From positions 124,001 to 188,000 of the forward strand of contig JAFDWH010000026.1 of NCBI GenBank assembly GCA_018268595.1: 64,000 bases of DNA, given 5' to 3'. The notes under the pieces are model-generated. The model searched no databases and had not been told where the DNA came from. It saw only the letters and a list, made by a program, of their open reading frames with translations. Position numbers and translations under genes: made by a program. This document shows, piece by piece, positions 55,436 to 62,951 of the stretch. This DNA comes from Actinomycetota bacterium (lineage in GTDB: Bacteria > Actinomycetota > Thermoleophilia > Solirubrobacterales > Solirubrobacteraceae). The stretch's first letter is position 1. Each line of letters begins with the position of its first letter.

Positions 55436-55779
55436 GCACGACCGAGTTCGAGGCGCGCCTGCGCGCGGCGCTGCACCCGGTCGAGCCGCCGGAGGACTTC
55501 GCCGTGCGGCTCGAGCGCGGGCTCGTCGAGCTGCACGAGATGGCGACCGACGAGCTGGAGGCATGGGAGCTGTCGGCGATGCGCGACCCGCGCAACTGGG
55601 CGCGCCCGGCGGCCGCTGCCGTCGTCGGCACGAGCGCCGGCGCGGCGCTGTTCGTGCTGCGCGCGCGGGCGCGGCACCGGCGCCGCCGCGCCCAGTCAGC
55701 CAACGTGCTCGACCTGGCCGAGCGCACGGTGCGCGAGCTGGCCGACGAGGCTCGTAGGCTGCTGCCCGGCGGCGACTGA
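55432..55779 (+). CDS. Single-pass membrane protein, possible anti-sigma factor
   Basis: A 115-residue protein. Residues 1-50 form a charged cytoplasmic-looking segment (EARLRAALHPVEPPEDFAVR). A helix around 58-75 (WARPAAAAVVGTSAGAALFV) could cross the membrane, and a basic stretch ([12 protein letters not shown]) and an amphipathic helix follow. There is no HxxxCxxC motif. Its coupling to the sigma gene (ATGA) suggests a regulatory partner of unrecognised type; direct proof is lacking. Confidence 0.6.
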   Translation: MSTTEFEARLRAALHPVEPPEDFAVRLERGLVELHEMATDELEAWELSAMRDPRNWARPAAAAVVGTSAGAALFVLRARARHRRRRAQSANVLDLAERTVRELADEARRLLPGGD

Positions 55780-55842
55780 GGCGTCGTCGCGGCCGGGGCG
55801 CTGATCCGCCTGCGCGCCTGGCGCGTAGGAACGCAGTGACCG

Positions 55843-56439
55843 ATGCCCGACCGTCGCGCCGCCCACACGCCGTCGCTCCGCGACCTCGCCGACGAGGACC
55901 TGATGCAGCTCGTGCAGCGCGCCGAGGCGGCTGCGTTCGAGGTCGTCTACGACCGTCACGCCGGCGCCGCCTTCTCGCTTGCGTACCGCATGTGCGGCGC
56001 GCGGCAGCTCGCGGAGGAGGTCGTGCAGGAGGCGTTCCTGTCGATCTGGCGCAGCGGCGCGCGCTACGACCGCCGCCGCGGCAGCGTGCGCACGTGGATC
56101 CTCGGCATCGCGCACCACCGCGCGATCGACGTGTTGCGGCGGGGCGTCGTGCAGGACCGCCACCGCGCCTCTGACGAAGGGCTCGAGGAGCGCTTCGAGG
56201 CGAACGACAGGACCGACGTCGAGGTCGCCCGGCGCGAAGAGGCGCTCGAGGTGCGCGGCGCGCTCGACGGGCTGCCGGACGAGCAGCGGCGCGCGATCGA
56301 GCTCGCCTACTACGGCGGCTTCACGCAGAGCGAGATCGCCGAGATGCTCGGCGTCCCGATCGGCACCGTGAAGGGCCGCATGCGGCTCGGGATGGAGAAG
56401 ATGCGCGACCGGCTCGCGCCGACCGAGGTGGTCCCGTGA
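55843..56439 (+). CDS. ECF-type sigma factor (RskA-regulated type)
   Basis: A 198-residue ECF factor. Region 2 includes LVQRAEAAAFEVVYDRHAGA, ARQLAEEVVQEAFLSIWRSG and VRTWILGIAHHRAIDVLRR. Region 4 includes LDGLPDEQRRAIELAYYGGF, then EIAEMLGVPIGTVKGRMRL. The sequence is of the SigK/SigL group whose members are held by RskA-like anti-sigma factors, and such a gene overlaps its 3' end by 4 bp. This second sigma gene is only about 60 bases after the preceding pair but shows little identity to the first. Confidence 0.92.
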   Translation: MPDRRAAHTPSLRDLADEDLMQLVQRAEAAAFEVVYDRHAGAAFSLAYRMCGARQLAEEVVQEAFLSIWRSGARYDRRRGSVRTWILGIAHHRAIDVLRRGVVQDRHRASDEGLEERFEANDRTDVEVARREEALEVRGALDGLPDEQRRAIELAYYGGFTQSEIAEMLGVPIGTVKGRMRLGMEKMRDRLAPTEVVP

Positions 56440-57179
56440 GCGAGCGCTGCACCCACGCCGAGACCGTCGCCGCCTACCTGCTCGGCGCGCTCACCGACGC
56501 CGAGCGGCGCGAGTTCGAGATGCATCTGACGGCGTGCGTCCCCTGCCGCGAGGATCTCGCCGGCCTGCGCGTCGTCGCCGATGCGCTGCCGCTCGCGGTT
56601 CCGCCGGTCGCCCCGTCTGCGGCGCTGCGCGACCGCCTGCTGGAGACGGTGCGCGCCGAGGCCGAGGTGCTGTCGGCGGCCGGGCCGACCGCCGACAGAC
56701 CGCCCGCGCAACGCCGCGGGCGCCGCCGCTTCGTCCGGCCGCTCGGCCGGCCGCTGGGGCTCACCGCCGCCGCGCTGGCGTTGCTGCTCGGCGTCGCGCT
56801 CGGCTTCGGCGTCGGCGCGGCGACGAACGAGCGCACGGAGACGCAGACGGTCGTGCAGGTGCGCACCGTGCAGGCGCGAGTCGACGCGACTGCGGCGCCG
56901 CGCGGGACGGCGGTGATCGTCGTGCGCGACGGCGTCGCGACGCTGCGCGTGCGCGGGCTGCCGGCGCCGCCGCCCGGGAAGGTCTACGAGGTGTGGCTGC
57001 TGCGGCGCGGCGCGGCCGCGCCGTCGCCGACCGACGCGCTCTTCAGCGTCAGCACGCGGGGCAGCGGCCGCGTCGCGCTGCCGAGCGTGCGCGGCGTCGA
57101 GGCGGTGCTGGTGACGGCCGAGCCGGACGGCGGAAGCCGGGCGCCGACGTCGCAGCCGTTCATCAACGCGGCGCTGTAG
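56436..57179 (+). CDS. RskA-type membrane anti-sigma factor
   Basis: A 247-residue protein. The N-terminal zinc-associated anti-sigma domain has His at HAETVAAYLLGALTDAE and the HLTACVPC motif (H-x3-C-x2-C, residues 30-37). A membrane helix follows at about 109-130 (LTAAALALLLGVALGFGVGA). The extracytoplasmic RskA domain begins near 150 (AVIVVRDGVATLRVRGLPA, then GKVYEVWLL). It would hold the sigma factor encoded just upstream until proteolysis releases it; the rhomboid gene next door is an unrelated intramembrane protease family but worth noting. Confidence 0.93.
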   Translation: MSERCTHAETVAAYLLGALTDAERREFEMHLTACVPCREDLAGLRVVADALPLAVPPVAPSAALRDRLLETVRAEAEVLSAAGPTADRPPAQRRGRRRFVRPLGRPLGLTAAALALLLGVALGFGVGAATNERTETQTVVQVRTVQARVDATAAPRGTAVIVVRDGVATLRVRGLPAPPPGKVYEVWLLRRGAAAPSPTDALFSVSTRGSGRVALPSVRGVEAVLVTAEPDGGSRAPTSQPFINAAL

Positions 57180-57228
57180 GCGCGACGCTCATCGGAGCGC
57201 AAGCTCCGGCTGCTACCGTCCGCGCCCG

Positions 57229-58029
57229 ATGCCCACCTGCTACCGCCATCCGACGCGCGAGACGGGCGTCGCATGCTCCAACTGCGGCCGGCCGATCTGC
57301 CCCGACTGCATGACGTCGACGACGGTCGGCATGCGCTGCCCGGAGTGCGCGCGCCAGCGCACGCGCGTCGTGCGGCCGCGCGCGATGAGCGCCGCGACGC
57401 CGGTCGCGACGCAGGCGATCATCGCGATCAACGTGGTCGTCTACCTGGCCGAGCTGTTCGGCGGCAGCGGCTTCGGCAGCGTCGGCGGGACCGTCTACCA
57501 GCACGGCGCGCTGTACGGCCCGCTCGTGGCCGCCGGCGACTGGTGGCGCGTCATCAGCTCCGGCTTCCTGCACGCCGGCTTCTTCCATGTCGCGCTGAAC
57601 ATGGTCTTCATCTGGTTCATCGGGCGCTCGCTCGAGCCGGCGATCGGCACCGCCCGCTTCGTCGTCGCCTACGGCGCGTCGCTGCTGTGCGGCTCGTTCG
57701 GCGTGCTGCTGCTCGAGCCCAACTCGATCGCCGTCGGCGCCTCGGGCGCCGCCTTCGGCCTGCTCGGAGCGCTGATCGTCGAGGCGCGCTCGCGCGGCAT
57801 CGACCTGTGGTCGACGGGGCTGATCCAGATCGCGCTGATCAACTTCGCGTTCACGTTCCTCGGCGCGAACATCGCGGTCGGGGCGCACCTCGGCGGCTTC
57901 GCCGGCGGCATCCTCGTCGGCGTGATCTACGACCAGTTCGACCGCCGCCGGCTCCCGCGCGAGGCCTCGCTCGCCGCCGGCGTCCTGCTCGGCGTCGTCG
58001 CCTTCGTCGCCTCGCTGGCGATCGCTTAA
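57229..58029 (+). CDS. Rhomboid intramembrane serine protease with zinc-finger N-terminus
   Basis: A 266-residue protein. Residues 4-45 form a B-box-like zinc finger (CYRHPTRETGVACSNCGRPI, then CPDC and CPEC). Six membrane helices follow. The rhomboid active site is GASGAAFGLLGAL (Ser near residue 180) with His in GAHLGGFAGG near 232; WWRVISSGFLHAGFFHVALN is the conserved region before. It should cut membrane proteins within the bilayer. TACCGT (57214-57219) is nine bases before the ATG. It follows the anti-sigma gene by 49 bases. Confidence 0.93.
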   Translation: MPTCYRHPTRETGVACSNCGRPICPDCMTSTTVGMRCPECARQRTRVVRPRAMSAATPVATQAIIAINVVVYLAELFGGSGFGSVGGTVYQHGALYGPLVAAGDWWRVISSGFLHAGFFHVALNMVFIWFIGRSLEPAIGTARFVVAYGASLLCGSFGVLLLEPNSIAVGASGAAFGLLGALIVEARSRGIDLWSTGLIQIALINFAFTFLGANIAVGAHLGGFAGGILVGVIYDQFDRRRLPREASLAAGVLLGVVAFVASLAIA

Positions 58030-58093
58030 CGAGCGGCGGCGGCGCGCTCTCGCACGCCGCCGCCGAAGTGATGGGATCTATCCAGTCGCGCCG

Positions 58094-58870
58094 TTAGTGG
58101 CAGGTGATGTTCGTGTCGGAGGACGAGGTGGCCGTCAGGCCGGTGTCCGTGTTGAACGACGTGTCCACGTGCAGCGGAGCCTTGTGGCTCTTGGGGCACT
58201 TGAACGCCTCGATGTAGCCGCGCTTGACGCCGTGCACCACGCGCGTGAGGCCGGTCGTGACGTCGATGCTGCGCACGATGATCGGCCCGTCGAGGATGTT
58301 CTGCAGCTCGGTCGGGATGACGTTCGTGAGCGTGTACCCGTACTTGCCCGAGGTCTTTCTGAGCGGCGCCTTGAACGTCATGTTGATGAGCGCCGGTCTC
58401 TCGATGTCGACGTTGAACGTGATGCTCTTGCCGCCAGGACCGTTGAAGAGCGTCAGCTTGCCGCTCGAGGTGACGCCGATGTCGACCGCCGTGCCGACGG
58501 CGATGCCCTTGCCGATCCTCGAGCCCTTCGGGCAGGCGCTGAGGCGGTTGTGCGCCTTCTCGAGCTGCGCGACGCTGCACGACGGGAACAGGTTCCCGTT
58601 CGGCTTGCCGACGCCGTTGGGGAACTTCACGACCACGTGGTCCAGCCGGTAGCGGCTCCCTGACGGGTGGGTGATGCCGAGGTGGAACTTCAGCGAGATC
58701 GGCATCCCGTGCTTGTTGGTGAGGCCCCGCACGAGGTGGTTCGGCGTGACGCTCGCCTTCACCGACGTGGTGGGGCCTCCCGGCGTGTTCGCCGCCGGCG
58801 AAGCCGCGGCGACGATGAAGGTGGCGGCGGCCGCTGCCACCGCGATGCGGCCTGTGCGAATGGATTGCAT
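58094..58870 (-). CDS. Secreted protein, paralogue of the 50465-51214 gene
   Basis: A 258-residue exported protein. The signal peptide (IAVAAAAATFIVAAASPAAN) precedes a body whose blocks match the 50465 gene: FPSCSVAQLEKAHNRLSACP, GTAVDIGVTSSGKLTLFNGP, RPALINMTFKAPLRK, LQNILDGPIIVRSIDVTTG and TRVVHGVKRGYIEAFKCP. There is no catalytic motif; a structural or adhesive surface role is possible. TACCAT (58882-58877) lies six bases before the ATG. It converges on the rhomboid gene. Confidence 0.8.
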   Translation of the reverse strand: MQSIRTGRIAVAAAAATFIVAAASPAANTPGGPTTSVKASVTPNHLVRGLTNKHGMPISLKFHLGITHPSGSRYRLDHVVVKFPNGVGKPNGNLFPSCSVAQLEKAHNRLSACPKGSRIGKGIAVGTAVDIGVTSSGKLTLFNGPGGKSITFNVDIERPALINMTFKAPLRKTSGKYGYTLTNVIPTELQNILDGPIIVRSIDVTTGLTRVVHGVKRGYIEAFKCPKSHKAPLHVDTSFNTDTGLTATSSSDTNITCH

Positions 58871-58924
58871 CCATCGATGGTAAACGTGCCTGTACCGGTC
58901 GTCCAGGAAGAAGCGAATCGACCG

Positions 58925-59818
58925 TCAGAGCTCGACTACCAGGGGATTTGCGACCGCAACTTCGGGGACCGCCCCGGGTTGCAGGACATGCGCGAGCAAC
59001 TCCAGCCCGTCGATCAGCCGCGGTCCGGGGCGCGAGAAGTAGGCCGATGCGTCAACCGCCACCACCTCGCCGGCGCCGAGCGCCGCGAGTTTCTCTCTGA
59101 AAAGCAGTGCCTCGGCGTGCGCGCGTGCGGCGTCGTAGCCGCACGGCATCGCCACGACGACGTCGGGCTCGGCCGCCGCGACCTCCTCCCACGAGCGCCG
59201 CTCGGAGTGCTCGCCCGGCATCCCCAGCACGTCGAGCCCGCCGGCGAGCTCGATCAGCTGCGGCGTCCAGTGGCCGGCCACGTAGACCGGGTCGAGCCAC
59301 TCGAGCGCGGCCACGCGCGGGCGTCTGCGGTCGCGCACCGCGAGTCGCACGCGGTCGATGCGGGCGGCGGCGTCCTGCACGAGCGCGACGCCCGCGTCTC
59401 TGCGGCCGGTCGCCTCCGCGAGCGTGCGCACGTCCCCGAGCACCTCGCCGAGCGTGCGCGGGTCGAGCGAGATCACGTGCGGCCGGCTCTCCAGCTCCTC
59501 GGCGATCGCGCGCACGTCCTCGAACGAGACGGCGCACACGGCGCACAGCGCCTGCGTCACGATCAGGTCCGGGGCGAGCTCGTGCAGCGCCTCGACGTCC
59601 AGCTCGTAGATCGCCTCGCCCTGGTCGGTGCGTGCGCGCACGGCGGCGTCGATCTGGCCCGCCGTGAGGTCGTGCGGAAGCGCGTCGCGCGTGACGTGTG
59701 GCAGCTCGCGCGCCGCGGGCGGATAATCGCACTCGTGCGTGACGGCGATCACCTCGTCCCCGAGCCCGAGCGCGAACAGGATCTCCGTCGCCGACGGGAC
59801 GAGACTGACGATTCGCAT
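58925..59818 (-). CDS. BtuF-like periplasmic-binding-fold protein without signal peptide
   Basis: A 297-residue protein of the helical-backbone metal-receptor fold. RIVSLVPSATEILFALGLGD is the standard N-terminus of cobalamin/iron-siderophore binding proteins. LAPDLIVTQALCAVCAVS, PHVISLDPRTLGEVLGDV and YVAGHWTPQLIELAGG fit BtuF. There is no signal peptide or lipobox, so it is predicted cytoplasmic, which is odd for a transport receptor; no permease or ATPase is adjacent. TATCGT (59830-59825) is six bases before ATG 59818 and overlaps the start codon of the divergent gene. Confidence 0.82.
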   Translation of the reverse strand: MRIVSLVPSATEILFALGLGDEVIAVTHECDYPPAARELPHVTRDALPHDLTAGQIDAAVRARTDQGEAIYELDVEALHELAPDLIVTQALCAVCAVSFEDVRAIAEELESRPHVISLDPRTLGEVLGDVRTLAEATGRRDAGVALVQDAAARIDRVRLAVRDRRRPRVAALEWLDPVYVAGHWTPQLIELAGGLDVLGMPGEHSERRSWEEVAAAEPDVVVAMPCGYDAARAHAEALLFREKLAALGAGEVVAVDASAYFSRPGPRLIDGLELLAHVLQPGAVPEVAVANPLVVEL

Positions 59819-59829
59819 GGGAGGACGAT

Positions 59830-60108
59830 ATGGCACTGCTGACCGACGCGCAGATCGCGGAGGCCCTCGAGGGGCGCGAGTGGCGCCGCGAGGGCGAGGC
59901 GCTCGTGCGCGACCGGCGCTTCCCCGACTTCGCCGCGGCGATCGCGTTCGTCGAGCGGGTGGCGGAGGTCGCCGAGGCGTCCAACCACCACCCCGACATC
60001 CTCGTGCACGGCTGGAACAAGGTGAAGCTCACGCTCTCGACCCATTCCGAGGGCGGCATCACCGCCGCCGACGTGGCGCTCGCGCAGCGGCTCGACGCCT
60101 TGAGCTGA
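59830..60108 (+). CDS. Pterin-4a-carbinolamine dehydratase
   Basis: A 92-residue protein of normal PCD/DCoH length. The motif EASNHHPDILVHGWNKVKLT contains the His-His pair and Trp of the active site, and REGEALVRDRRFPDFAAAIA the opening fold. It recycles 4a-hydroxy-tetrahydropterin after aromatic hydroxylation, or acts in molybdopterin-related chemistry. GGGAGGA precedes ATG 59830, so unlike its divergent neighbour it has a Shine-Dalgarno; only 11 bases separate the two starts. Confidence 0.93.
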   Translation: MALLTDAQIAEALEGREWRREGEALVRDRRFPDFAAAIAFVERVAEVAEASNHHPDILVHGWNKVKLTLSTHSEGGITAADVALAQRLDALS

Positions 60109-60145
60109 CGCCGGGGGCGGCTGCTACGGTTCGCCCCACCAGTCG

Positions 60146-60202
60146 ATGAGCGACGACGACCTGTCTCGAAGTAGCGGCCCACACGTCGCCGCGGTCTCAT
60201 GA
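60146..60202 (+). CDS. Possible 18-codon upstream ORF coupled to the CNNM gene
   Basis: ATG 60146 opens MSDDDLSRSSGPHVAAVS and its stop overlaps the next ATG (ATGA at 60199). TACGGT (60125-60130) lies 15 bases upstream. The arrangement would couple translation of the CNNM gene, which otherwise lacks a ribosome-binding site, to a leader peptide. It may be fortuitous. Confidence 0.35.
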   Translation: MSDDDLSRSSGPHVAAVS

Positions 60203-61515
60203 CCGCGCTGCTGCTCGTCGGCCTGCTGGGGCTCGTCGCGGTCAACGGCTTCTTCGTCGCGGCCGAGTTCGCGCTCGTGCGCGCCCGCCGCTCGCGCATC
60301 GAGGAGATGGCCGAGCAGGGCGAGTCGGGCGCGGAGACGGCGCTCGCCGAGCTGGAGGAGATCACCGAGTACCTGTCGGCCTGCCAGCTCGGCATCACGC
60401 TCGCCTCGATCGGCATCGGCTTCCTCGGCGAGCCGGCGATCGCGAAGCTGATCGAGCCGGCCTTCGGCGGCCTCTCGCACGGCGCCGCCGCGGCGATCTC
60501 GATCGCGATCGCGTACGTGTTCGTGACCGCCGTCCACATCACGGTTGGCGAGCAGGTGCCGAAGGTGTGGGCGATCCAGCGCGCCGACCGCACGGTGCGG
60601 CGGATCGCGCGGCCGCTGCACCTCTTCGCCCGCACGTTCCATCCCTTCGTCGTGTTGCTCAACCGCGCTTCGAGCGGGATCCTGCGGCTGCTGAGAGTCG
60701 ATCCGAACGTCGGCGAGGAGGCGGGCGGGACGCCGGAGGAGCTGAAGCTGCTGATCGCCGAGTCCTACACCGGCGGCAAGCTCGACGCTGGCGAGGCGGG
60801 CATGCTGGCGGGCGTCTTCCATCTGCACGAGCAGGAGGCGCGCCAGGTGATGACGCCGATCCCGGCGGTCGTCACGTGCGACGTCTCTGAGACGGCCGAA
60901 GCGGCGCTGCGGCGCTGCGTCGAGTCGGGCCACACGCGCCTCGTGGTGACCGAGGACGAGAACACCGACCGCATCAAGGGCCTCGTGCACGCCAACTCGC
61001 TCGCGCGCCTGCTGATGGAGCAGGGCTCCGACGCGACGATCGAGGGGCTCGTGCGGGAGGCCCCGATCGTCCCGGAGACGAAGCCGCTCGACGACCTGCT
61101 CGCCGACCTGCAGCGCCAGCGCAGCTCGCTCGCGGTCGTCGTCGACGAGTACGGCCGCACGGCGGGCGTCGTGACGGTCGAGGACATCGTCGAGGAGGTC
61201 GTCGGCGAGATCGCCGACGAGACCGACCCGACCGCGGGCGCGATCCGCCGCCTGCCGAACGGCGACTGGTTCGTGCGCGGGCACGTCGCGGTCACCGACC
61301 TCGAGGACTACGGCCTCTCGCTGCCGGTCGACACCGACGCCTACAACTCCGTCGGCGGCTTCGTCTTCGCCGAGCTCGGGCGGCTGCCGAAGCGCGGCGA
61401 CACGATCGCCGCCAACGGCTTCTCGATCCGCGTCGAATCGGTGCGCGAGAACCGCATCGAGGCGGTGCGGATCAGCGAGCGCGGCGCGCGCCGCCCCGAA
61501 GCGATCGCGCGCTGA
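60199..61515 (+). CDS. CNNM/CorC-family (hemolysin-type) membrane protein with CBS pair
   Basis: A 438-residue protein. The N-terminal CNNM (DUF21) domain has three to four helices (LLLVGLLGLVAVNGFFVAAE, then LGITLASIGIGFLGEPAI and AVHITVGEQVPKVWAIQRAD). A CBS pair (about 205-330: RQVMTPIPAVVTCDVSETAE, VVDEYGRTAGVVTVEDIVEE) and a C-terminal CorC/HlyC domain (WFVRGHVAVTDLEDYGLSLP, GGFVFAELGRLP) follow. Members export Mg2+ or Co2+. There is no Shine-Dalgarno at ATG 60199; its start overlaps a short upstream ORF stop. Confidence 0.92.
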   Translation: MTALLLVGLLGLVAVNGFFVAAEFALVRARRSRIEEMAEQGESGAETALAELEEITEYLSACQLGITLASIGIGFLGEPAIAKLIEPAFGGLSHGAAAAISIAIAYVFVTAVHITVGEQVPKVWAIQRADRTVRRIARPLHLFARTFHPFVVLLNRASSGILRLLRVDPNVGEEAGGTPEELKLLIAESYTGGKLDAGEAGMLAGVFHLHEQEARQVMTPIPAVVTCDVSETAEAALRRCVESGHTRLVVTEDENTDRIKGLVHANSLARLLMEQGSDATIEGLVREAPIVPETKPLDDLLADLQRQRSSLAVVVDEYGRTAGVVTVEDIVEEVVGEIADETDPTAGAIRRLPNGDWFVRGHVAVTDLEDYGLSLPVDTDAYNSVGGFVFAELGRLPKRGDTIAANGFSIRVESVRENRIEAVRISERGARRPEAIAR

Positions 61516-61638
61516 CCTCACCAAACCTCATCAGAACGCACCAAAGCTCACGACGCGCTACCGTGCGCGCACGATCGCCGGGTCGCTCCGGCGGTTGGAG
61601 GAGGAGAGGCAGTGGTGGACTGGTGGGTCCGCCTCGCA

Positions 61639-61672
61639 ACGAAGCCGGCCCGCTCGCGCGGGCCGGCTTCGT
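61639..61672. terminator. Bidirectional hairpin between convergent genes
   Basis: A perfect 14-bp stem (ACGAAGCCGGCCCG, 61639-61652, with 61659-61672) around a 6-base loop, roughly midway in the 273-base gap between the CNNM gene and the 3-hydroxyacyl-CoA dehydrogenase gene. No other feature was recognised between 61516 and 61788. Confidence 0.75.
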
Positions 61673-61788
61673 GCTTCTGGGAGGAGGTGCTGCTGTGAGG
61701 TACGTCGCACGCCGGAGTATGCGCACGCGCCATGAAGCGACCTTAAGCGGTCCCTGAGAGTCCTCTCATCACGCGGTGCGGCGGCGCG

Positions 61789-62586
61789 TCAGGCGTAGTC
61801 GAGCAGGCCCTTGCCGGTCTTCTTGCCGAGATGCCCTTCGGCGACGAGCTGCTGCACCGTTCTCGGCACGGGCGACTCGATCGCCTCGCCGATCGCCTGC
61901 GAGACGTCGAGGCCGACGTAGTCGAGCAGCGCCAGCGGCCCCATCGGGTGGCCGGCGCCGAGCCGCATGCAGGTGTCGATCGACTCCGGCGGAAGCCCCG
62001 TCTGCTCCATCAGCTCGACGGCGCTGAAGAGGTACGGGAACAACAGGCGGTTGACGACGAAGCCGGAGACGTCCGGCACCTCGACGGCGGTCTTGCCGAG
62101 CGCCGCGCACAGCGCGCGGGCGCGCGCGCGAACGTCCTCGACCGCCTCCGGCGCGTACGCCAGCTCGACGAGCGCCATCTTCGGCACCGGGTTGAAGACG
62201 TGCAGGCCGACGAAGCGGTCGGGACGCCCCGACGCCTGCGCCAGCCGCGCGACCGACAGCGACGAGGTCGTCGTCGCGACGACCGCGTCCTCGGCGGAGA
62301 CGCGACCCAGCTCGGCCAGCACGCCGCCCTTGACGTCGTAGTCCTCGGCCGTCGCCTCGACCAAGAACGTCGCGGACGCCAGCTCGCCGAGGTCCGACAC
62401 GACCGTCACCCGGTCGGCGATCGGCTCCTCGCTCAGCTTGCCGCACCACTTCGCGACGGCGCCCCGCGCCCGCTCCGCCGAGGCGTCGGAGCGCGCCCAC
62501 AGCAGCACCTCGCCGTGCTGCGCCGCAGTCGCGGCCAAGCCGCATGCGATCGCGCCCGAGCCCGCGATTCCCAGCCGTTCCTCCAC
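61789..62586 (-). CDS. 3-hydroxyacyl-CoA (3-hydroxybutyryl-CoA) dehydrogenase
   Basis: A 265-residue NAD-dependent enzyme oxidising 3-hydroxyacyl-CoA (or acting in reverse in butyrate metabolism). The nucleotide loop is GIAGSGAIACGLAATAA, a variant of the usual GxGxMGxG. FVGLHVFNPVPKMALVEL carries the catalytic His, DVSGFVVNRLLFPYLFSAVE the substrate helix and GAGHPMGPLALLDYVGLDV the C-domain signature. GTG 62586 is six bases after AAGGAG. A promoter (TAGTGT, 62627-62622) and a GACTGAC-type operator precede it, as in the acyl-CoA dehydrogenase gene, so the two are probably co-regulated. Confidence 0.93.
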   Translation of the reverse strand: MEERLGIAGSGAIACGLAATAAQHGEVLLWARSDASAERARGAVAKWCGKLSEEPIADRVTVVSDLGELASATFLVEATAEDYDVKGGVLAELGRVSAEDAVVATTTSSLSVARLAQASGRPDRFVGLHVFNPVPKMALVELAYAPEAVEDVRARARALCAALGKTAVEVPDVSGFVVNRLLFPYLFSAVELMEQTGLPPESIDTCMRLGAGHPMGPLALLDYVGLDVSQAIGEAIESPVPRTVQQLVAEGHLGKKTGKGLLDYA

Positions 62587-62601
62587 CGAAAGCTCCTTGA
62601 T

Positions 62602-62627
62602 TCGACTCGTCAGTCGGGCGAACACTA
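62602..62627 (-). promoter_or_regulatory. Promoter and operator of 3-hydroxyacyl-CoA dehydrogenase
   Basis: Read on the minus strand, TAGTGT (62627-62622, containing the stop codon of the DUF192 gene) is followed by an operator, CCGACTGACGAGTCGA (62617-62602), whose GACTGAC(G)AGTC core matches the acyl-CoA dehydrogenase operator at 7687-7702 in all but the central base. The operator covers the expected start point. Confidence 0.6.
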
Positions 62628-62951
62628 CGCGCCCCTCGGCGAAGGCAGCTCCACCACCGCACGCGCCGCGCGGCAGCCGCGCACGCGCCACGGCGGGACG
62701 CCACGGTCGACCCGCACGACCTGCCCGGCGCCGTCGAGCCACAGCAGGTCGAGCGCGAAGCGCATCCCGCAGGTGTGGATCGAGCGCGTCCGCGGCAGCA
62801 GCAGTGCGACGCCCGGCGGCAGCCCGCGCAGCCCGGCGAGCCCGAGCAGCCGCGCGCGCGGGCCGGCGGCGAGGCGGACGTCGTGGCCGTCCAGCTCCGC
62901 GACGGCGACCGCGGCGCGGGGCAGCCGCCGCAGCCGGCGCGGCAGGATCAC
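62625..62951 (-). CDS. DUF192-family protein
   Basis: A 108-residue protein. ALLLPRTRSIHTCGMRFALD is the DUF192 hallmark (R-S-I-H-T-x-G-M-R-F), followed by LLWLDGAGQVVRVDRGVPPW and a CRAARAVVELP strand. The family is a small beta fold, often secreted elsewhere, of unproven function; this copy has no signal peptide. GTG 62951 overlaps the stop of the enolase-superfamily gene (GTGA, 4 bp), so the two are coupled. A longer upstream frame is shadow coding. Confidence 0.82.
   Translation of the reverse strand: MILPRRLRRLPRAAVAVAELDGHDVRLAAGPRARLLGLAGLRGLPPGVALLLPRTRSIHTCGMRFALDLLWLDGAGQVVRVDRGVPPWRVRGCRAARAVVELPSPRGA

Noticed and set aside
61563-61757. A 64-codon plus-strand frame in the gap after the CNNM gene
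   Set aside because: It runs straight through the strong terminator stem, is Arg/Gly-rich and has no start signal.
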